From a virus: a stretch of 64,000 nt of DNA. Positions 36,316 through 45,758 of this stretch are shown here, piece after piece. A program made the translations under genes and the position numbers. The stretch spans positions 1 to 64,000 of the IMG/VR virus record IMGVR_UViG_3300042448_000816, one strand, 5' to 3'. Within the stretch, counting starts at the first letter, position 1. Each line of letters opens with the position of its first letter. The notes beneath the pieces are model-generated. The model searched no databases, had not been told where the DNA came from, and saw only the letters and a list, made by a program, of their open reading frames with translations.

Positions 36316-36843
36316 TTAATCTTCCTTGATCTGGTCTGTTCGCCAGGTACCTTTCCATTTTTCATAAAGCTTGTTTACAGAAACTTGGTTCTCTCTACCA
36401 TGCCTGTAGATAGTTTCAATCACCTCATGATCAATCTGAATTGGATGAGAGAACTTATCGCATTTGCTTATGTAATTTTGAGTCCAGTCAATTTCTTGCT
36501 GCACTGCTTCTAGTTTACTAGAAATTTCTGGAATGTCAAGTTGGCTCAAGGTATTACGCTCATAAAGCCCTAGATATGACCCAAAGCATCTTGGCCCGCA
36601 CATAATGCATGAGGACCCATCTGTATCAAATAAACTCATCAAAAGATCGTTATCTCTAATAACAATGCTGTCTTGTAGGAAAATAAATCTATCTATGTTT
36701 GTATTTTCATACACCCACTTAATTTTTCCAAGCTCTTGGCCAGGCCCTGAAACTACAATGGCTGGAACACTTAGCGAAGACAAGCAGTCGTTCACCCAGT
36801 GTGCCCTGCCTGGCGAGGTTGCAATAACAATTGCTTGCTTCAA
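36316..36843 (-). CDS. GT-A-like glycosyltransferase
   Basis: 175 residues with KQAIVIATSPGRAHWVNDCL at the N-terminus and a FIFLQDSIVIRDNDLL segment in the DXD position. The fold looks like a short GT-A. It overlaps the cytidylyltransferase gene by 4 bases, which suggests a linked sugar pathway. Confidence 0.6.
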   Translation of the reverse strand: MKQAIVIATSPGRAHWVNDCLSSLSVPAIVVSGPGQELGKIKWVYENTNIDRFIFLQDSIVIRDNDLLMSLFDTDGSSCIMCGPRCFGSYLGLYERNTLSQLDIPEISSKLEAVQQEIDWTQNYISKCDKFSHPIQIDHEVIETIYRHGRENQVSVNKLYEKWKGTWRTDQIKED

Positions 36844-37268
36844 TTCTTTATCCTATTCTTAATTGCTGTTGTTGAGACATGCCTGGTGTAAGGAACATAG
36901 ACCAGGCCAATGCCTCTGGCATCTAGCCAGTCTTGACTAAAGCTCATCTGGCTGTAATAATCTTTTTTTGCCCAGTCAGAACCGATGACTATATAGTCAG
37001 GATCTGAAATCTGAATAGAAATTTTTGAATCGGTTCCCCCCAGGTTTGGTACTACGGAATCTACGTACTGACAAGCTTCTAACACTGCTTTTCTTTCTTC
37101 GTATGTACAAGCTGGATTTTTTCCTTTATATTCAAAGATAAACTCATCAGTGTTTAGCGAAACAATAACTGTTCCATCTAATCCAGCAATATCCTTGCAC
37201 CTTTTTAAAAGATTTACATGGCCAGAATGAAAGAGGTCAAAGGTTCCCCCTGTATATACAACGCTCAT
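36840..37268 (-). CDS. Cytidylyltransferase-like nucleotidyltransferase
   Basis: 142 residues with YTGGTFDLFHSGHVNLLKRC (HxGH) and STTAIKNRI at the end, as in glycerol-3-phosphate cytidylyltransferase and HldE-type enzymes. It would activate a sugar or glycerol phosphate with CTP or ATP. The substrate is not known; the next gene is a putative GT. Confidence 0.82.
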   Translation of the reverse strand: MSVVYTGGTFDLFHSGHVNLLKRCKDIAGLDGTVIVSLNTDEFIFEYKGKNPACTYEERKAVLEACQYVDSVVPNLGGTDSKISIQISDPDYIVIGSDWAKKDYYSQMSFSQDWLDARGIGLVYVPYTRHVSTTAIKNRIKN

Positions 37269-37420
37269 CTTCTACTTTTCCTTAGTCCAAACTTTGCCAG
37301 ATAGACATATATAGTCTCTACACTTGTTCCACACTCTTTAGCGATGTCTTCAGGACTCTTTTTGTCTAGCCAGTACCTCTTCTTAAGCCAGGCCTCGCTG
37401 GTGTATAGCTTTGCTGCCAT
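37265..37420 (-). CDS. 51-residue helix-turn-helix protein
   Basis: ATG 37420 is chosen, two bases past the RuvC-like stop; the frame is open further upstream. KSPEDIAKECGTSVETIYVYL forms a resolvase-type helix-turn-helix, followed by FGLRKSRR. DNA binding is likely. It could control the operon or the junction enzyme. Confidence 0.68.
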   Translation of the reverse strand: MAAKLYTSEAWLKKRYWLDKKSPEDIAKECGTSVETIYVYLAKFGLRKSRR

Positions 37421-37421
37421 T

Positions 37422-37997
37422 TTATAAACCAAGCTTTCCTGGATTGTTGACCGCATAGTGTCCAATTGCTACAGCATCCGCAACATCATTGTCATCTATT
37501 TTCTTGTCGTAATAAGTGTTTACAAACTTGATTGTTCTTTGCTTTCTAAACTCTCTCTCGATTGTTTTTAGGGTAGACGGAGCTTTATTCGGGTTGTTCT
37601 TTGCTACCTCTAGTTTTTCAGGAGTGGTAAGTTTTTTATTTCCTATAAAATTTTGCCAAGTAATGGGGCTGACTGATCCAAATCTTTTTACCCCAACAAT
37701 TCTAGCTGCTCCAAGAAGGCCACCCTGAACTAGAGCAAGATCTGCAGCAGTCTTTGGACTATTCATAAACACTGTGTGCTCAATTACAATTGCATCAATA
37801 TCAAACTTTTCAAAGAAAGCTACTGACTTTCTTGCAGCATCCCCTACTTTAGAGTAAGTGTCTGAACCCTTAAAGTTAATCTTGCCACAGGCAACTAAAG
37901 ACTTGTCACTAAAAATGGCAAAGGCTAAACTATTGGTGCTGGCATCTATAGCACAAATATTTTTAGGAGTATCTATTAATAGATTAAGATTTACCAT
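37422..37997 (-). CDS. RuvC-like Holliday junction resolvase
   Basis: 191 residues with ICAIDASTNS, AIVIEHTVF and DDNDVADAVAIG, the acidic RNase H-fold residues of RuvC-type enzymes. It should cut branched DNA before packaging. It overlaps the zinc-finger gene by 14 bases. Confidence 0.85.
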   Translation of the reverse strand: MVNLNLLIDTPKNICAIDASTNSLAFAIFSDKSLVACGKINFKGSDTYSKVGDAARKSVAFFEKFDIDAIVIEHTVFMNSPKTAADLALVQGGLLGAARIVGVKRFGSVSPITWQNFIGNKKLTTPEKLEVAKNNPNKAPSTLKTIEREFRKQRTIKFVNTYYDKKIDDNDVADAVAIGHYAVNNPGKLGL

Positions 37998-38268
37998 TAG
38001 ACAACCTCTTTATATCCTTCAGAGCAATGGAGATGTCAACAGGATTAATTAAACATTTGCTACAGATTGGATCGTCATTATAGATTGACAAGTTTTGATC
38101 ACACTTCTTGCACTTTCTAACTTTACCAGTCCTACGACTAATTCTAGAAAGCTGATATCTTTCTGCAATCTTTTGTTTAGTTGCTCCGTCCCTACATTCA
38201 GGAGAGCAATATATTTGATAGGAAACCTTAGTTTCAAAACTTAGGTCACACCATTGACAGTGCTTCAT
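37984..38268 (-). CDS. 94-residue double zinc-finger protein
   Basis: CQWC...CSPEC (residues 4-26) and CKKC...CSKC (about residues 53-73) give two zinc sites around a basic centre (RTGKVRKCKK). It overlaps the nuclease gene by 23 bases. Nucleic-acid binding alongside RuvC is plausible. Confidence 0.68.
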   Translation of the reverse strand: MKHCQWCDLSFETKVSYQIYCSPECRDGATKQKIAERYQLSRISRRTGKVRKCKKCDQNLSIYNDDPICSKCLINPVDISIALKDIKRLSNGKS

Positions 38269-39052
38269 CTAGCGGCTCCAGGGACTTAATCTTTATCTCC
38301 CCAGTTCCCGCCACATCACAAGTTGCCCTGATAGGACAAGTCTTGCAAATTTTTGAATTGGACCTATAGTTTTTCTCTGGCAGGGTTTTATTTTCCCAAG
38401 CCTTCCTAACTGTTCTCATCCATTCAAAAGCGTTCTCTACCCACTTAAAAGAATACTCATTTAATTCTACAGGAAAAATCAATAGCTCGTGATTGTTTTT
38501 ATTTTCATAAATCATCACAGCCTTGCTCTTATTTAAAATCTTCATATAAATAAGTAACTGAATCAGATGTCCTGATTTTGGCTTTCCTGCAATTTTTCTA
38601 TACTCAAAACCTTCGTTGGGCATAGTCTTGATCTCACCAAGAAGATCCTGACCATCCCAGTCTAAAACAACATCTCCATAGCCAAAGATCGGTGGATCAG
38701 AGTATGTAATCTTAAACTCTGAATCTTTAAGGATGCCAGCATCGCCCATGGCTTTCTGAATTCTTTCATGAGACTTTGTTCCAGCCGTCATGTTTGCACC
38801 GCCGTAGGCATCTGCATTGTCTGTAAACATTGCACCCTCAAAAGCTAGATACCAATATCTAGGACATTCTCCGTGAGAGTATGCAATGGTTGATGGAGCA
38901 AAGCTTGTTTTTTTAGTAAACTTATCTACACGATTAACAATGTAGCCACTCTTAATTTTTTCAATAAGTGCTGCCTGGTCCAAAAAGGATGGCCTTGAAA
39001 GAATCTTTTGCTCTGTCTTTATCATTACTTGCTGCAGCAAACTTTTTGTCAT
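38246..39052 (-). CDS. Cas4/RecB-like PD-(D/E)XK exonuclease
   Basis: 268 residues. Asp in GYGDVVLDWDG and Glu-x-Lys in LLGEIKTM form the nuclease core. Cys in ECPRYWYL and ICKTCPIRATC (three Cys) match the four-Cys iron-sulfur site of Cas4-type nucleases. In phages such enzymes resect DNA ends for recombination. Confidence 0.82.
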   Translation of the reverse strand: MTKSLLQQVMIKTEQKILSRPSFLDQAALIEKIKSGYIVNRVDKFTKKTSFAPSTIAYSHGECPRYWYLAFEGAMFTDNADAYGGANMTAGTKSHERIQKAMGDAGILKDSEFKITYSDPPIFGYGDVVLDWDGQDLLGEIKTMPNEGFEYRKIAGKPKSGHLIQLLIYMKILNKSKAVMIYENKNNHELLIFPVELNEYSFKWVENAFEWMRTVRKAWENKTLPEKNYRSNSKICKTCPIRATCDVAGTGEIKIKSLEPLDEALSMV

Positions 39053-39086
39053 TGTTAAGCTCTTCTCTATATCCTTCTAGTATACA

Positions 39087-39392
39087 CTATCTGGCGATAT
39101 ATTTCAAGGCAGAGACCAAGTTATTAATGGCTTCTGCAGCAGTGTAGTATAGATTTTTCTTCCCACGATCTGACTTGTCCACATTAGCCATCCAAGTGGC
39201 TTTAAAGGCCATCTTAGCAGCTATTGCTTGTAGTCTTACTATTTCAATGGTGACTACATTGATAGGGATATCTGGCTTAATAATTACCTTGGCAATAAAG
39301 GTCAGGGCTGTATTTAGCTCCTCATCCTGCATATACTCTGCAATTTCAGATAGTCCGTTGATTGAGTCGATGGTTGTCTGCTGTTGTTCCAT
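39087..39392 (-). CDS. 101-residue helical hypothetical protein
   Basis: All-helical with Ile/Ala repeats (INGLSEIAEYMQDEELNTAL). Similar small helical proteins sit in many phage replication operons. No function can be assigned. Confidence 0.6.
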   Translation of the reverse strand: MEQQQTTIDSINGLSEIAEYMQDEELNTALTFIAKVIIKPDIPINVVTIEIVRLQAIAAKMAFKATWMANVDKSDRGKKNLYYTAAEAINNLVSALKYIAR

Positions 39393-39399
39393 GAGAATA

Positions 39400-40014
39400 T
39401 TATACCTCAGATTCCTTATCGTATCCAGAGATGGCTAGCTTTTCTTTTGTGGTTGCACTTCCCTTACCCACAAACCAAGGAAGCAATTCATGATAAAGGT
39501 CTACCAGAAGATTTACGTCCTGAATCTGGTACTCTTTCATTTCCTTCCAGGCCTTTTTGTCGCCTTCCATGCAGCGAATCCATAGCTTAAATCCAGAGTG
39601 CTTCACCTTGGCCCCAACGTCTAGTTTTTGTGCAACATAGTCTAGCTTGTTCGATGGGAACAAGAAGTTAGCCTTTGTGATACTCATAAGGTCTAGATCT
39701 TTTGTAGGTGATGGTGGTGCCATCCTGTTCTCCAAAAACTCTCGATTAATATGCTTGTGGTCAAAAGCTGCAGAGTTCCAGCCGACTAGCAAGTCTGCTT
39801 CGTCCATTAGCTTGTGCAACTCTTTTAGCATTTCCTTTTTACCATCGTGGTAAACAGACTTAAAAATTACTTTCTTTCCGTCTAGCCACCTTGCACCAAA
39901 GCATAGCATCTCTGTGCTTTTGATGATTTGATCAATGCTAATGTTCTGGTCCCAAAGGCCCCATGCATAAACCTGCATTGGTGTTGTTTCTATATCTAGT
40001 AGTAATATTTTCAT
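39400..40014 (-). CDS. DnaQ-like 3'-5' exonuclease
   Basis: 204 residues with ILLLDIETTPMQ (ExoI), VGWNSAAFDHKHI (ExoII) and YQIQDVNLLVDL (ExoIII). It can proofread for the DnaE-type polymerase, which has no such domain, or trim recombination ends. Confidence 0.87.
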   Translation of the reverse strand: MKILLLDIETTPMQVYAWGLWDQNISIDQIIKSTEMLCFGARWLDGKKVIFKSVYHDGKKEMLKELHKLMDEADLLVGWNSAAFDHKHINREFLENRMAPPSPTKDLDLMSITKANFLFPSNKLDYVAQKLDVGAKVKHSGFKLWIRCMEGDKKAWKEMKEYQIQDVNLLVDLYHELLPWFVGKGSATTKEKLAISGYDKESEV

Positions 40015-40017
40015 TTT

Positions 40018-40299
40018 TTATTTTCCTGTCAGTTCTTCTAGTATTGATAATTCTATAATTGCTAATCTTGTTTTCATTCCAGACTCTCCTAGCACGACTA
40101 CGATTGCTGGATCGTTGTTATTCTTAATCGCATCCGTAGTTGCTTTAGCCCATACATCTTTATTTAAGGTAAATGATTTACCGACTTCTTTAAAATCAAC
40201 AGTAAAGTTTTCCCACGAAGCATCACCTTTGTGAATGCCTCTGCCAGAATTCTTGTGCTGTTTAGCACCAAGCCTTTTGCTCTCACTTCTCTCGCTCAT
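40018..40299 (-). CDS. 93-residue hypothetical protein
   Basis: A basic, Ser/Gln-rich N-terminus (SERSESKRLGAKQHKNSGRG) and a beta-alpha C-terminal half. The basic N-terminus could bind DNA, next to recombination genes. Confidence 0.6.
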   Translation of the reverse strand: MSERSESKRLGAKQHKNSGRGIHKGDASWENFTVDFKEVGKSFTLNKDVWAKATTDAIKNNNDPAIVVVLGESGMKTRLAIIELSILEELTGK

Positions 40300-40459
40300 A
40301 GTCCCTCTTTGTCTTTGGTTTTAAGCTTACGTTTGTGATATGTTTTTCTGAACACATCCAGCTAAGCAGCTTATCCTCTCCATAACAGCGTAAAGACGTG
40401 ACTTCTTCTTTACAGGTATGGCACTTAAACTTGCCACTAATAACTATATACTTAGACAT
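40283..40459 (-). CDS. 58-residue zinc-ribbon miniprotein
   Basis: CHTC (about residues 13-16) and C-x10-C further on in MSKYIVISGKFKCHTC...; it overlaps the RecA stop by 8 bases and the next gene by 17 bases. The Cys pattern and tight overlaps support a real gene. Confidence 0.6.
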   Translation of the reverse strand: MSKYIVISGKFKCHTCKEEVTSLRCYGEDKLLSWMCSEKHITNVSLKPKTKRDYEREK

Positions 40460-41459
40460 CTAGCTTACTTCTAATTGAGGCCTCTAGATCTTTGTCTTCT
40501 TTTACCTTATTGACAAATCCGTCCCTGCCCTGGACCTTAGACCCGTCTGGGAGGATGTACCAGGCCCCAGAACGCTCTACAATTCCTAAAAGCTCTGCAG
40601 TGTCCACTAGGTCCCCAATGGCGTCTATACCGATTGTGTCGCCTCTGAAGTAGAAGTCATATTCCCCAGCATCTCCTGGGGCAGAGGTCTTAGAGTTTTG
40701 GACTTCCCAGAGGACTCTTCTACCCATCTTTTGCTCAATCAGCTTATCCCCAACCTTAATCTTTCCCTTAATAGCCTTAGAGTCTGAGCTAGAAGAAAAC
40801 AGCTTAACTATTGTAGAAGACATGAACTGAGTAGTCAGTCCTCCAGTGGGAACAGACTGTGTATACATGGCTTGAATGTTGTTTCTGGCTTGAGAAATGG
40901 CAATTATTAGAGCTGGCTTTTCACGATTGTTAGCGTAGTTTAGCATCAGCCAGGCATGCTTCAGGTCTTTAGACTCTGCACCAATTTGTTTGGTCTGGTC
41001 TAAAGCCTTTAGCTCATCAGAATCTTTCTCAAAGTATACGGCTGGAAGAAGAGAGCTAATACTATCAATCACAATAATGTCTACACCTGCGTGAAGAAGT
41101 GCAACACCAACGTCTACCATATCGTTTATACTTCTAGCTTCAGAGTATATTAGCTTAGATGTATCTACCCCAAGCTTTTTTGCCCAATCTTCATCATAGG
41201 ACATCTCTGCATCTACCCAAGCACAGAGCTTTCCCTCTTTTTGTGCCATAGCAATTGTTTGCAAGCAAAGAGAAGATTTTGCACTGGACTTGCTTCCCCA
41301 AAGAAGAACTTGTCTTCCATACGGAAATCCGCCGCCAAGTGCTCTGTTAAGACCCACGCTTGGGGTAGGCTGTAGTTCTGTTTTAACACCTACTCCAGAA
41401 CCGATTCTTTTTCTAATCTTTGGATCTAAAAGTGCAAAAGCTTCTTCTATAGTTGTCAT
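40452..41459 (-). CDS. RecA/UvsX-like recombinase
   Basis: 335 residues with GSKSSAKSSL in the Walker A position, where Ala replaces the Gly of RecA (as other residues do in T4 UvsX), IVIDSISSLLPA as Walker B and NNIQAMYTQS as L2-like loop. It should form filaments on single-stranded DNA and promote strand exchange. Confidence 0.85.
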   Translation of the reverse strand: MTTIEEAFALLDPKIRKRIGSGVGVKTELQPTPSVGLNRALGGGFPYGRQVLLWGSKSSAKSSLCLQTIAMAQKEGKLCAWVDAEMSYDEDWAKKLGVDTSKLIYSEARSINDMVDVGVALLHAGVDIIVIDSISSLLPAVYFEKDSDELKALDQTKQIGAESKDLKHAWLMLNYANNREKPALIIAISQARNNIQAMYTQSVPTGGLTTQFMSSTIVKLFSSSSDSKAIKGKIKVGDKLIEQKMGRRVLWEVQNSKTSAPGDAGEYDFYFRGDTIGIDAIGDLVDTAELLGIVERSGAWYILPDGSKVQGRDGFVNKVKEDKDLEASIRSKLDV

Positions 41460-41785
41460 TAAAACTTTACTCCATGTCTTTCTGGTCGTGACTTATTAAA
41501 ACTAGTCTTATTGTTTAGAGCTACCTGTAGCTCTTGGTCGACATATCCATTATCCACCAATCCTTGGTATAAGTCAAGTGTTCTGATTACAATGTCTGCC
41601 ATTTCGTCAGCGACTTCTTGCTTTCCCTTATTTTTACGAATGGCTTCCATGACCTCTACTGCTTCTGACACAATCATCATTAGCTGTTTAGTAATAAAAA
41701 TATCGTCTACCTTCTCAGGCCAGAAGCCTTTTTCTACTGCAGTAGTATGAATTTCTTTTGCCATATCGTCTAGCCTGTTATACAT
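41459..41785 (-). CDS. MazG-like nucleotide pyrophosphohydrolase
   Basis: 108 residues with LMMIVSEAVEVMEAIRKNK and EVADEMADIVIRTLDL, the EExxE-x-ExxD pattern of MazG/HisE. It hydrolyses nucleoside triphosphates or ppGpp-like alarmones in phages. It overlaps the dnaE gene by 8 bases. Confidence 0.82.
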   Translation of the reverse strand: MYNRLDDMAKEIHTTAVEKGFWPEKVDDIFITKQLMMIVSEAVEVMEAIRKNKGKQEVADEMADIVIRTLDLYQGLVDNGYVDQELQVALNNKTSFNKSRPERHGVKF

Positions 41786-44700
41786 CTTTTACATCCTCCA
41801 TAATTATTGTTCCATCTTTTGTTTTTCCGAAAGAGAAGCTATATGCAGACCCCTCTTGAACTTTCATATATGCCTTTGGAAAGGCTGTTGGGAATACCGT
41901 TACTGAGTGCAGGTTTCTAGAACTATCTGCAAGTGTTAGTGAGGCCATCTTCTTGCCAGCCTTGGTGATCCTTGGCTTAAAGGAAACAACAAACATGTCA
42001 TCATCTTTGTAAGGTAGCTGCTTGTATCCCAAAAACTTTACAAGGGCATTACTGGATTGTTTAATTTCATCCACAGGGATAGCAGTAACAATCCTATTGT
42101 TATCGCATAGAAGGAGGTAACTCCTACCAGCCTCAATAGTGGTTTGCTCTTCATCAAATATTCCTACGCTTCCAGTCTTATCTAAGACTTCTACACGTGA
42201 CCAACCTTTTCCACGCTTAATAGATTTTACCATACCCATCAAGACAAATGCTCCCTTTTCTTCAAACTCTTCTATTGGATTAATGAAGGCATAGTAGTGA
42301 GAAGGAACCGTGATGTTGAACTCTGGAAGGTTCAAAAACTCATAAAGATTTTCCTTAATCTCTTCTTCGTTTCTTGGATTGTCTTCAAAGGTAGCTGCAC
42401 CAATTACACGCAACGCCTGTAGAGATCTAGTGTTTACGCCACTACCCTTGGCAAGAGTAAACTCTTCCAAATGCTTATAGCTTTTGAATGGTCTTTGAGC
42501 AATGTACTTTGCAGCAATGTTATCAGAGATAAACTTAATAGCAGTTAGCCCAAAACGAATTCCCTTACCCTCAATCTTAAAGTCTGCATCAGAGTCGTTA
42601 ACGTGAGGTAGCTTAACAGAGATACCCATACGCTTAGCTTCAATAAGATACTCTGTTCTAGTATCCTTATCCTTTTCATTCTTTAGCAAAGAATACATAA
42701 ACTCTAGTGGGTAGTAATACTTCAACCATGCTGTCCAATATGAAAGAGTCGAGTAAGCCACAGCGTGAGACTTGTTGAAGGAATAGCCTGCGTGTGCCTC
42801 AAAGTCTTGCCACAAATCTCTTGCAGAGTTAGGAGCCATAAACTTAGAAGCTCCATCAATAAACTTATCCTTAAACTTGTCAAACTCTTTGGCGTCCTTC
42901 TTCTTACCGATGATCTTACGAACTTGGTCTGCCTCTGCCATCGTCATTCCGCCAAGCTCTGTACAGGCTTGCATAACCTGTTCCTGGTACAAGATACATC
43001 CGTAGGTCTCCTGAGTAAAAGCTTTCATGACCTGGTGGTGGTAACTAATATTTTGTTTACCGTGCTTACGAGCAATGTAATCTTTACCAATAGTATTCAT
43101 AGCACCTGGACGAACTAGAGCGTTGGATGCAGCTAGCTCAGCAAAGTTTTTAATACCCATCTTTACAAGCAGGTTAGTATAGGGAGTGGCTTCACACTGG
43201 AACACACCCTTCGTATATCCAGAAGAAAGCATTTCATAAACTTTTTGGTCTTCCATATTTACAGAAAGCAGCTCAAGCTTTTTGTTATGCCTTTGCTCAA
43301 TAATTTTAAGTGTGTCCTGAAGAACACTAAGAGTCTTTAGTCCTAGAGCATCAATCTTAATTAAACCAATACGCTCTGCCTCTGCCATGTCTACTGCAAC
43401 TACAGGAATTCTTTCGTCTGATCCAGGAGATGATCTGGTTTCCATTGGTGCATACCTAAAGATTGGCTCCTTGGATGTTACAACTCCAGCTGCATGAATT
43501 CCCGTACCACGAATTCTTCCACGAAGCTGTTCTCCGTATCTTTCAATCTCTGGATACTTCTCACGAAACTCTGCAGTAGACTTTGATGTGCAGTATTCAT
43601 CCCAAGTGTCTACAAGCTTCATAACCTTGTTTACGTCTGGAAGAGGAATGTTTAGCACACGGGCAATGTCTCTCACAACACCCTTATCTTTGAAAGATAG
43701 GAAAGTTGCAATAGATGCAACGTGACGATATTGGCGGACAAGATAATCTTTTACTTCCTCACGACGGTTGTCCTGAATGTCCGTATCAATATCTGGGAAG
43801 TCGTTACGTTCTGGATTAATAAATCGGAAGAACAGTAGTCCGTGTTTGATTGGATCAATATCTGTAATCCCAAGAGTGTAGCAAAGAAGTGAGCCAGCAG
43901 AAGATCCACGTCCTGGACCAACCATGATGTCTTCTTTCTTTGCCCACGCAATCATAGAGCGTACGACAAGGAAGTATGGTCCAAAGTTTTTATCTTTGAT
44001 AACCTTAAGCTCTTCGTCTAATCTTTCTAGATACTGTGGGTCTGCCTCTAGTCCTCTAGCCTTTAAACCTTCTAGGGCTAGTGTCTTTAGCTCTTTGTCT
44101 GGGTCTTTGTATTGAACTGGCAAAAGGTTCATGTGGTCTTGGATGTTATAATCCTCGATCTTATTAGATATCTCAATTGTATTTTCATACATGTCATCTC
44201 TATCAATACCCTGAGCCTCCATGGCAGAACGCATCTCTTCATTAGATAGCAAGTGAATATCAAACTTGTTAAAACTCATCTGTCTGTCTGCACCATACAG
44301 ATAATCTAGTCTGTCCATAAGGTTATCAAACTTTTTAGACTTGTCGTATGTAGCATCCTTTTCAACCTTGTTAGAGTAAGTGTTAAGGATAAGCTTTAGC
44401 TCTTGAATTTCTTTTTGCTCTGGACCTGAGTGGTGACAGTCTGGAGTTACTACGGGCTTGATGCCAAATTCATCTGCCAATTCTAAGATTGTTTTGTTCA
44501 TCTCTGGTGGATTGTGTGGCATTACCTCAAGGTAATAGTCATCACCAAAAGTATCTTTACACCACTTGATATGTGTTTTAGCAAAGGCTAGGTTTCCTGC
44601 CTCAATTGCCTTAGCCAATACTCCACTAAGACATCCAGAGGTGACTACGATACCCTCTTTATACTGTTCTAAAACTTTCCAGTCAATTCTTGGTTTCTTG

Positions 44701-45056
44701 AAAAATCCCTCAGTCCAAGCAATCTCATTTAGTTTGTTTAGGTTTTCTAGACCTTTAGGATTCTTGGCAAGAAGGACAAGGTGGTTATAAACAAGGTCTA
44801 GTGGCCCTGTTCTCTCGTCTTTATCACGACGGTCAAAACGATCCTCCGTTATATATCCTTCTACGCCAAGTATTGGCTTGATGCCCTTTTCTTTTGCAGC
44901 ACGGTACATCTCTCTGTGACCAGACAAAGAACCGTGGTCAGTGATTGCAATAGCGGACATCCCTAGTTCAGATGCACGATCTACATACTCTTGTGGAGTT
45001 GCGATTCCATCAAAGAGTGAGTAGTGCGTGTGAACGTGTAAGCCAACATACCCCAT
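41778..45056 (-). CDS. dnaE: DNA polymerase III alpha subunit (DnaE-type)
   Basis: 1092 residues. The PHP domain (HVHTHYSLFDG, TDHGSL) is intact. The catalytic NDFPDIDTDIQ and IKIDALGLKTL carry the three Asp. Finger, tandem HhH and OB regions fill the rest. It is the phage replicase, and proofreading is likely supplied by the separate exonuclease at 39400. Confidence 0.94.
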   Translation of the reverse strand: MGYVGLHVHTHYSLFDGIATPQEYVDRASELGMSAIAITDHGSLSGHREMYRAAKEKGIKPILGVEGYITEDRFDRRDKDERTGPLDLVYNHLVLLAKNPKGLENLNKLNEIAWTEGFFKKPRIDWKVLEQYKEGIVVTSGCLSGVLAKAIEAGNLAFAKTHIKWCKDTFGDDYYLEVMPHNPPEMNKTILELADEFGIKPVVTPDCHHSGPEQKEIQELKLILNTYSNKVEKDATYDKSKKFDNLMDRLDYLYGADRQMSFNKFDIHLLSNEEMRSAMEAQGIDRDDMYENTIEISNKIEDYNIQDHMNLLPVQYKDPDKELKTLALEGLKARGLEADPQYLERLDEELKVIKDKNFGPYFLVVRSMIAWAKKEDIMVGPGRGSSAGSLLCYTLGITDIDPIKHGLLFFRFINPERNDFPDIDTDIQDNRREEVKDYLVRQYRHVASIATFLSFKDKGVVRDIARVLNIPLPDVNKVMKLVDTWDEYCTSKSTAEFREKYPEIERYGEQLRGRIRGTGIHAAGVVTSKEPIFRYAPMETRSSPGSDERIPVVAVDMAEAERIGLIKIDALGLKTLSVLQDTLKIIEQRHNKKLELLSVNMEDQKVYEMLSSGYTKGVFQCEATPYTNLLVKMGIKNFAELAASNALVRPGAMNTIGKDYIARKHGKQNISYHHQVMKAFTQETYGCILYQEQVMQACTELGGMTMAEADQVRKIIGKKKDAKEFDKFKDKFIDGASKFMAPNSARDLWQDFEAHAGYSFNKSHAVAYSTLSYWTAWLKYYYPLEFMYSLLKNEKDKDTRTEYLIEAKRMGISVKLPHVNDSDADFKIEGKGIRFGLTAIKFISDNIAAKYIAQRPFKSYKHLEEFTLAKGSGVNTRSLQALRVIGAATFEDNPRNEEEIKENLYEFLNLPEFNITVPSHYYAFINPIEEFEEKGAFVLMGMVKSIKRGKGWSRVEVLDKTGSVGIFDEEQTTIEAGRSYLLLCDNNRIVTAIPVDEIKQSSNALVKFLGYKQLPYKDDDMFVVSFKPRITKAGKKMASLTLADSSRNLHSVTVFPTAFPKAYMKVQEGSAYSFSFGKTKDGTIIMEDVKDV

Positions 45057-45069
45057 ATATTTTTACCTA

Positions 45070-45726
45070 CTACCAGTCAATATTGGTAGCTGATGTTGAT
45101 GATGGAGAGTCAAAGCCCAAGTAAAAAGCTTCCTGCTCTGCATACGGAATATTCCTTAGAGCTAGCTCTAGTGGGAACGCTTCTACTCCAGACCAGTTGT
45201 ATGGCTCTGTGTCAGGTCCAGATGGGAACAACGTGTAAGTTGTTTCTGTACCCTGGCCACTACGCTTTAGCTTCCAGCTTAGGTTTGAAATGCTTCCAGT
45301 CTCTAGTGCATACTCACGAATTGTGTTGAATGCAGACTGCTTACTGATACCCATAGACCAGATTGCGACATACGGATCTTCTATTCCGTCGTCAACTAGG
45401 ACGTTGCAGTAAAAACGAAGACGTGCTTTCCAGCCAGCCTTTGGATCTTTACGGTGCATCTCTTCTGCCCAGTCACGGCCTTCTGTTTCCATTGTGTCTA
45501 CAGCCTTACGCTTGTAGTCCTTTGGATTTGTGTGCTCTTTTACTACAATTGCTAGACCACGCTTTTCATCATAGTTTGATGAATCTTCGTCTAGCTCTTC
45601 AATAAAGCGGATCTTTACAGCCTGTCCGTCAGCTAGCTTTAGCCAGCGAACCTTGCTTCCAGTTCCTTCGTACTTTGGTTTGTCAAGCAGGGCGTTGATA
45701 TCTTTTAGTCCCTTTGTTACGCTCAT
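45070..45726 (-). CDS. Probable single-stranded DNA-binding protein
   Basis: 218 residues with VRWLKLADGQAVKIRFIEEL and a central RFYCNVLVDDG segment, as in phage gp32-type or T7 gp2.5-like binders. An aromatic/acidic C-terminus (FYLGFDSP...NIDW) fits partner contacts. Position between dnaE and the primase gene supports it. SD AGGAG. Confidence 0.65.
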   Translation of the reverse strand: MSVTKGLKDINALLDKPKYEGTGSKVRWLKLADGQAVKIRFIEELDEDSSNYDEKRGLAIVVKEHTNPKDYKRKAVDTMETEGRDWAEEMHRKDPKAGWKARLRFYCNVLVDDGIEDPYVAIWSMGISKQSAFNTIREYALETGSISNLSWKLKRSGQGTETTYTLFPSGPDTEPYNWSGVEAFPLELALRNIPYAEQEAFYLGFDSPSSTSATNIDW

Positions 45727-45758
45727 ATTTATTCTCCTATATTTTGATTGTTACTTTT

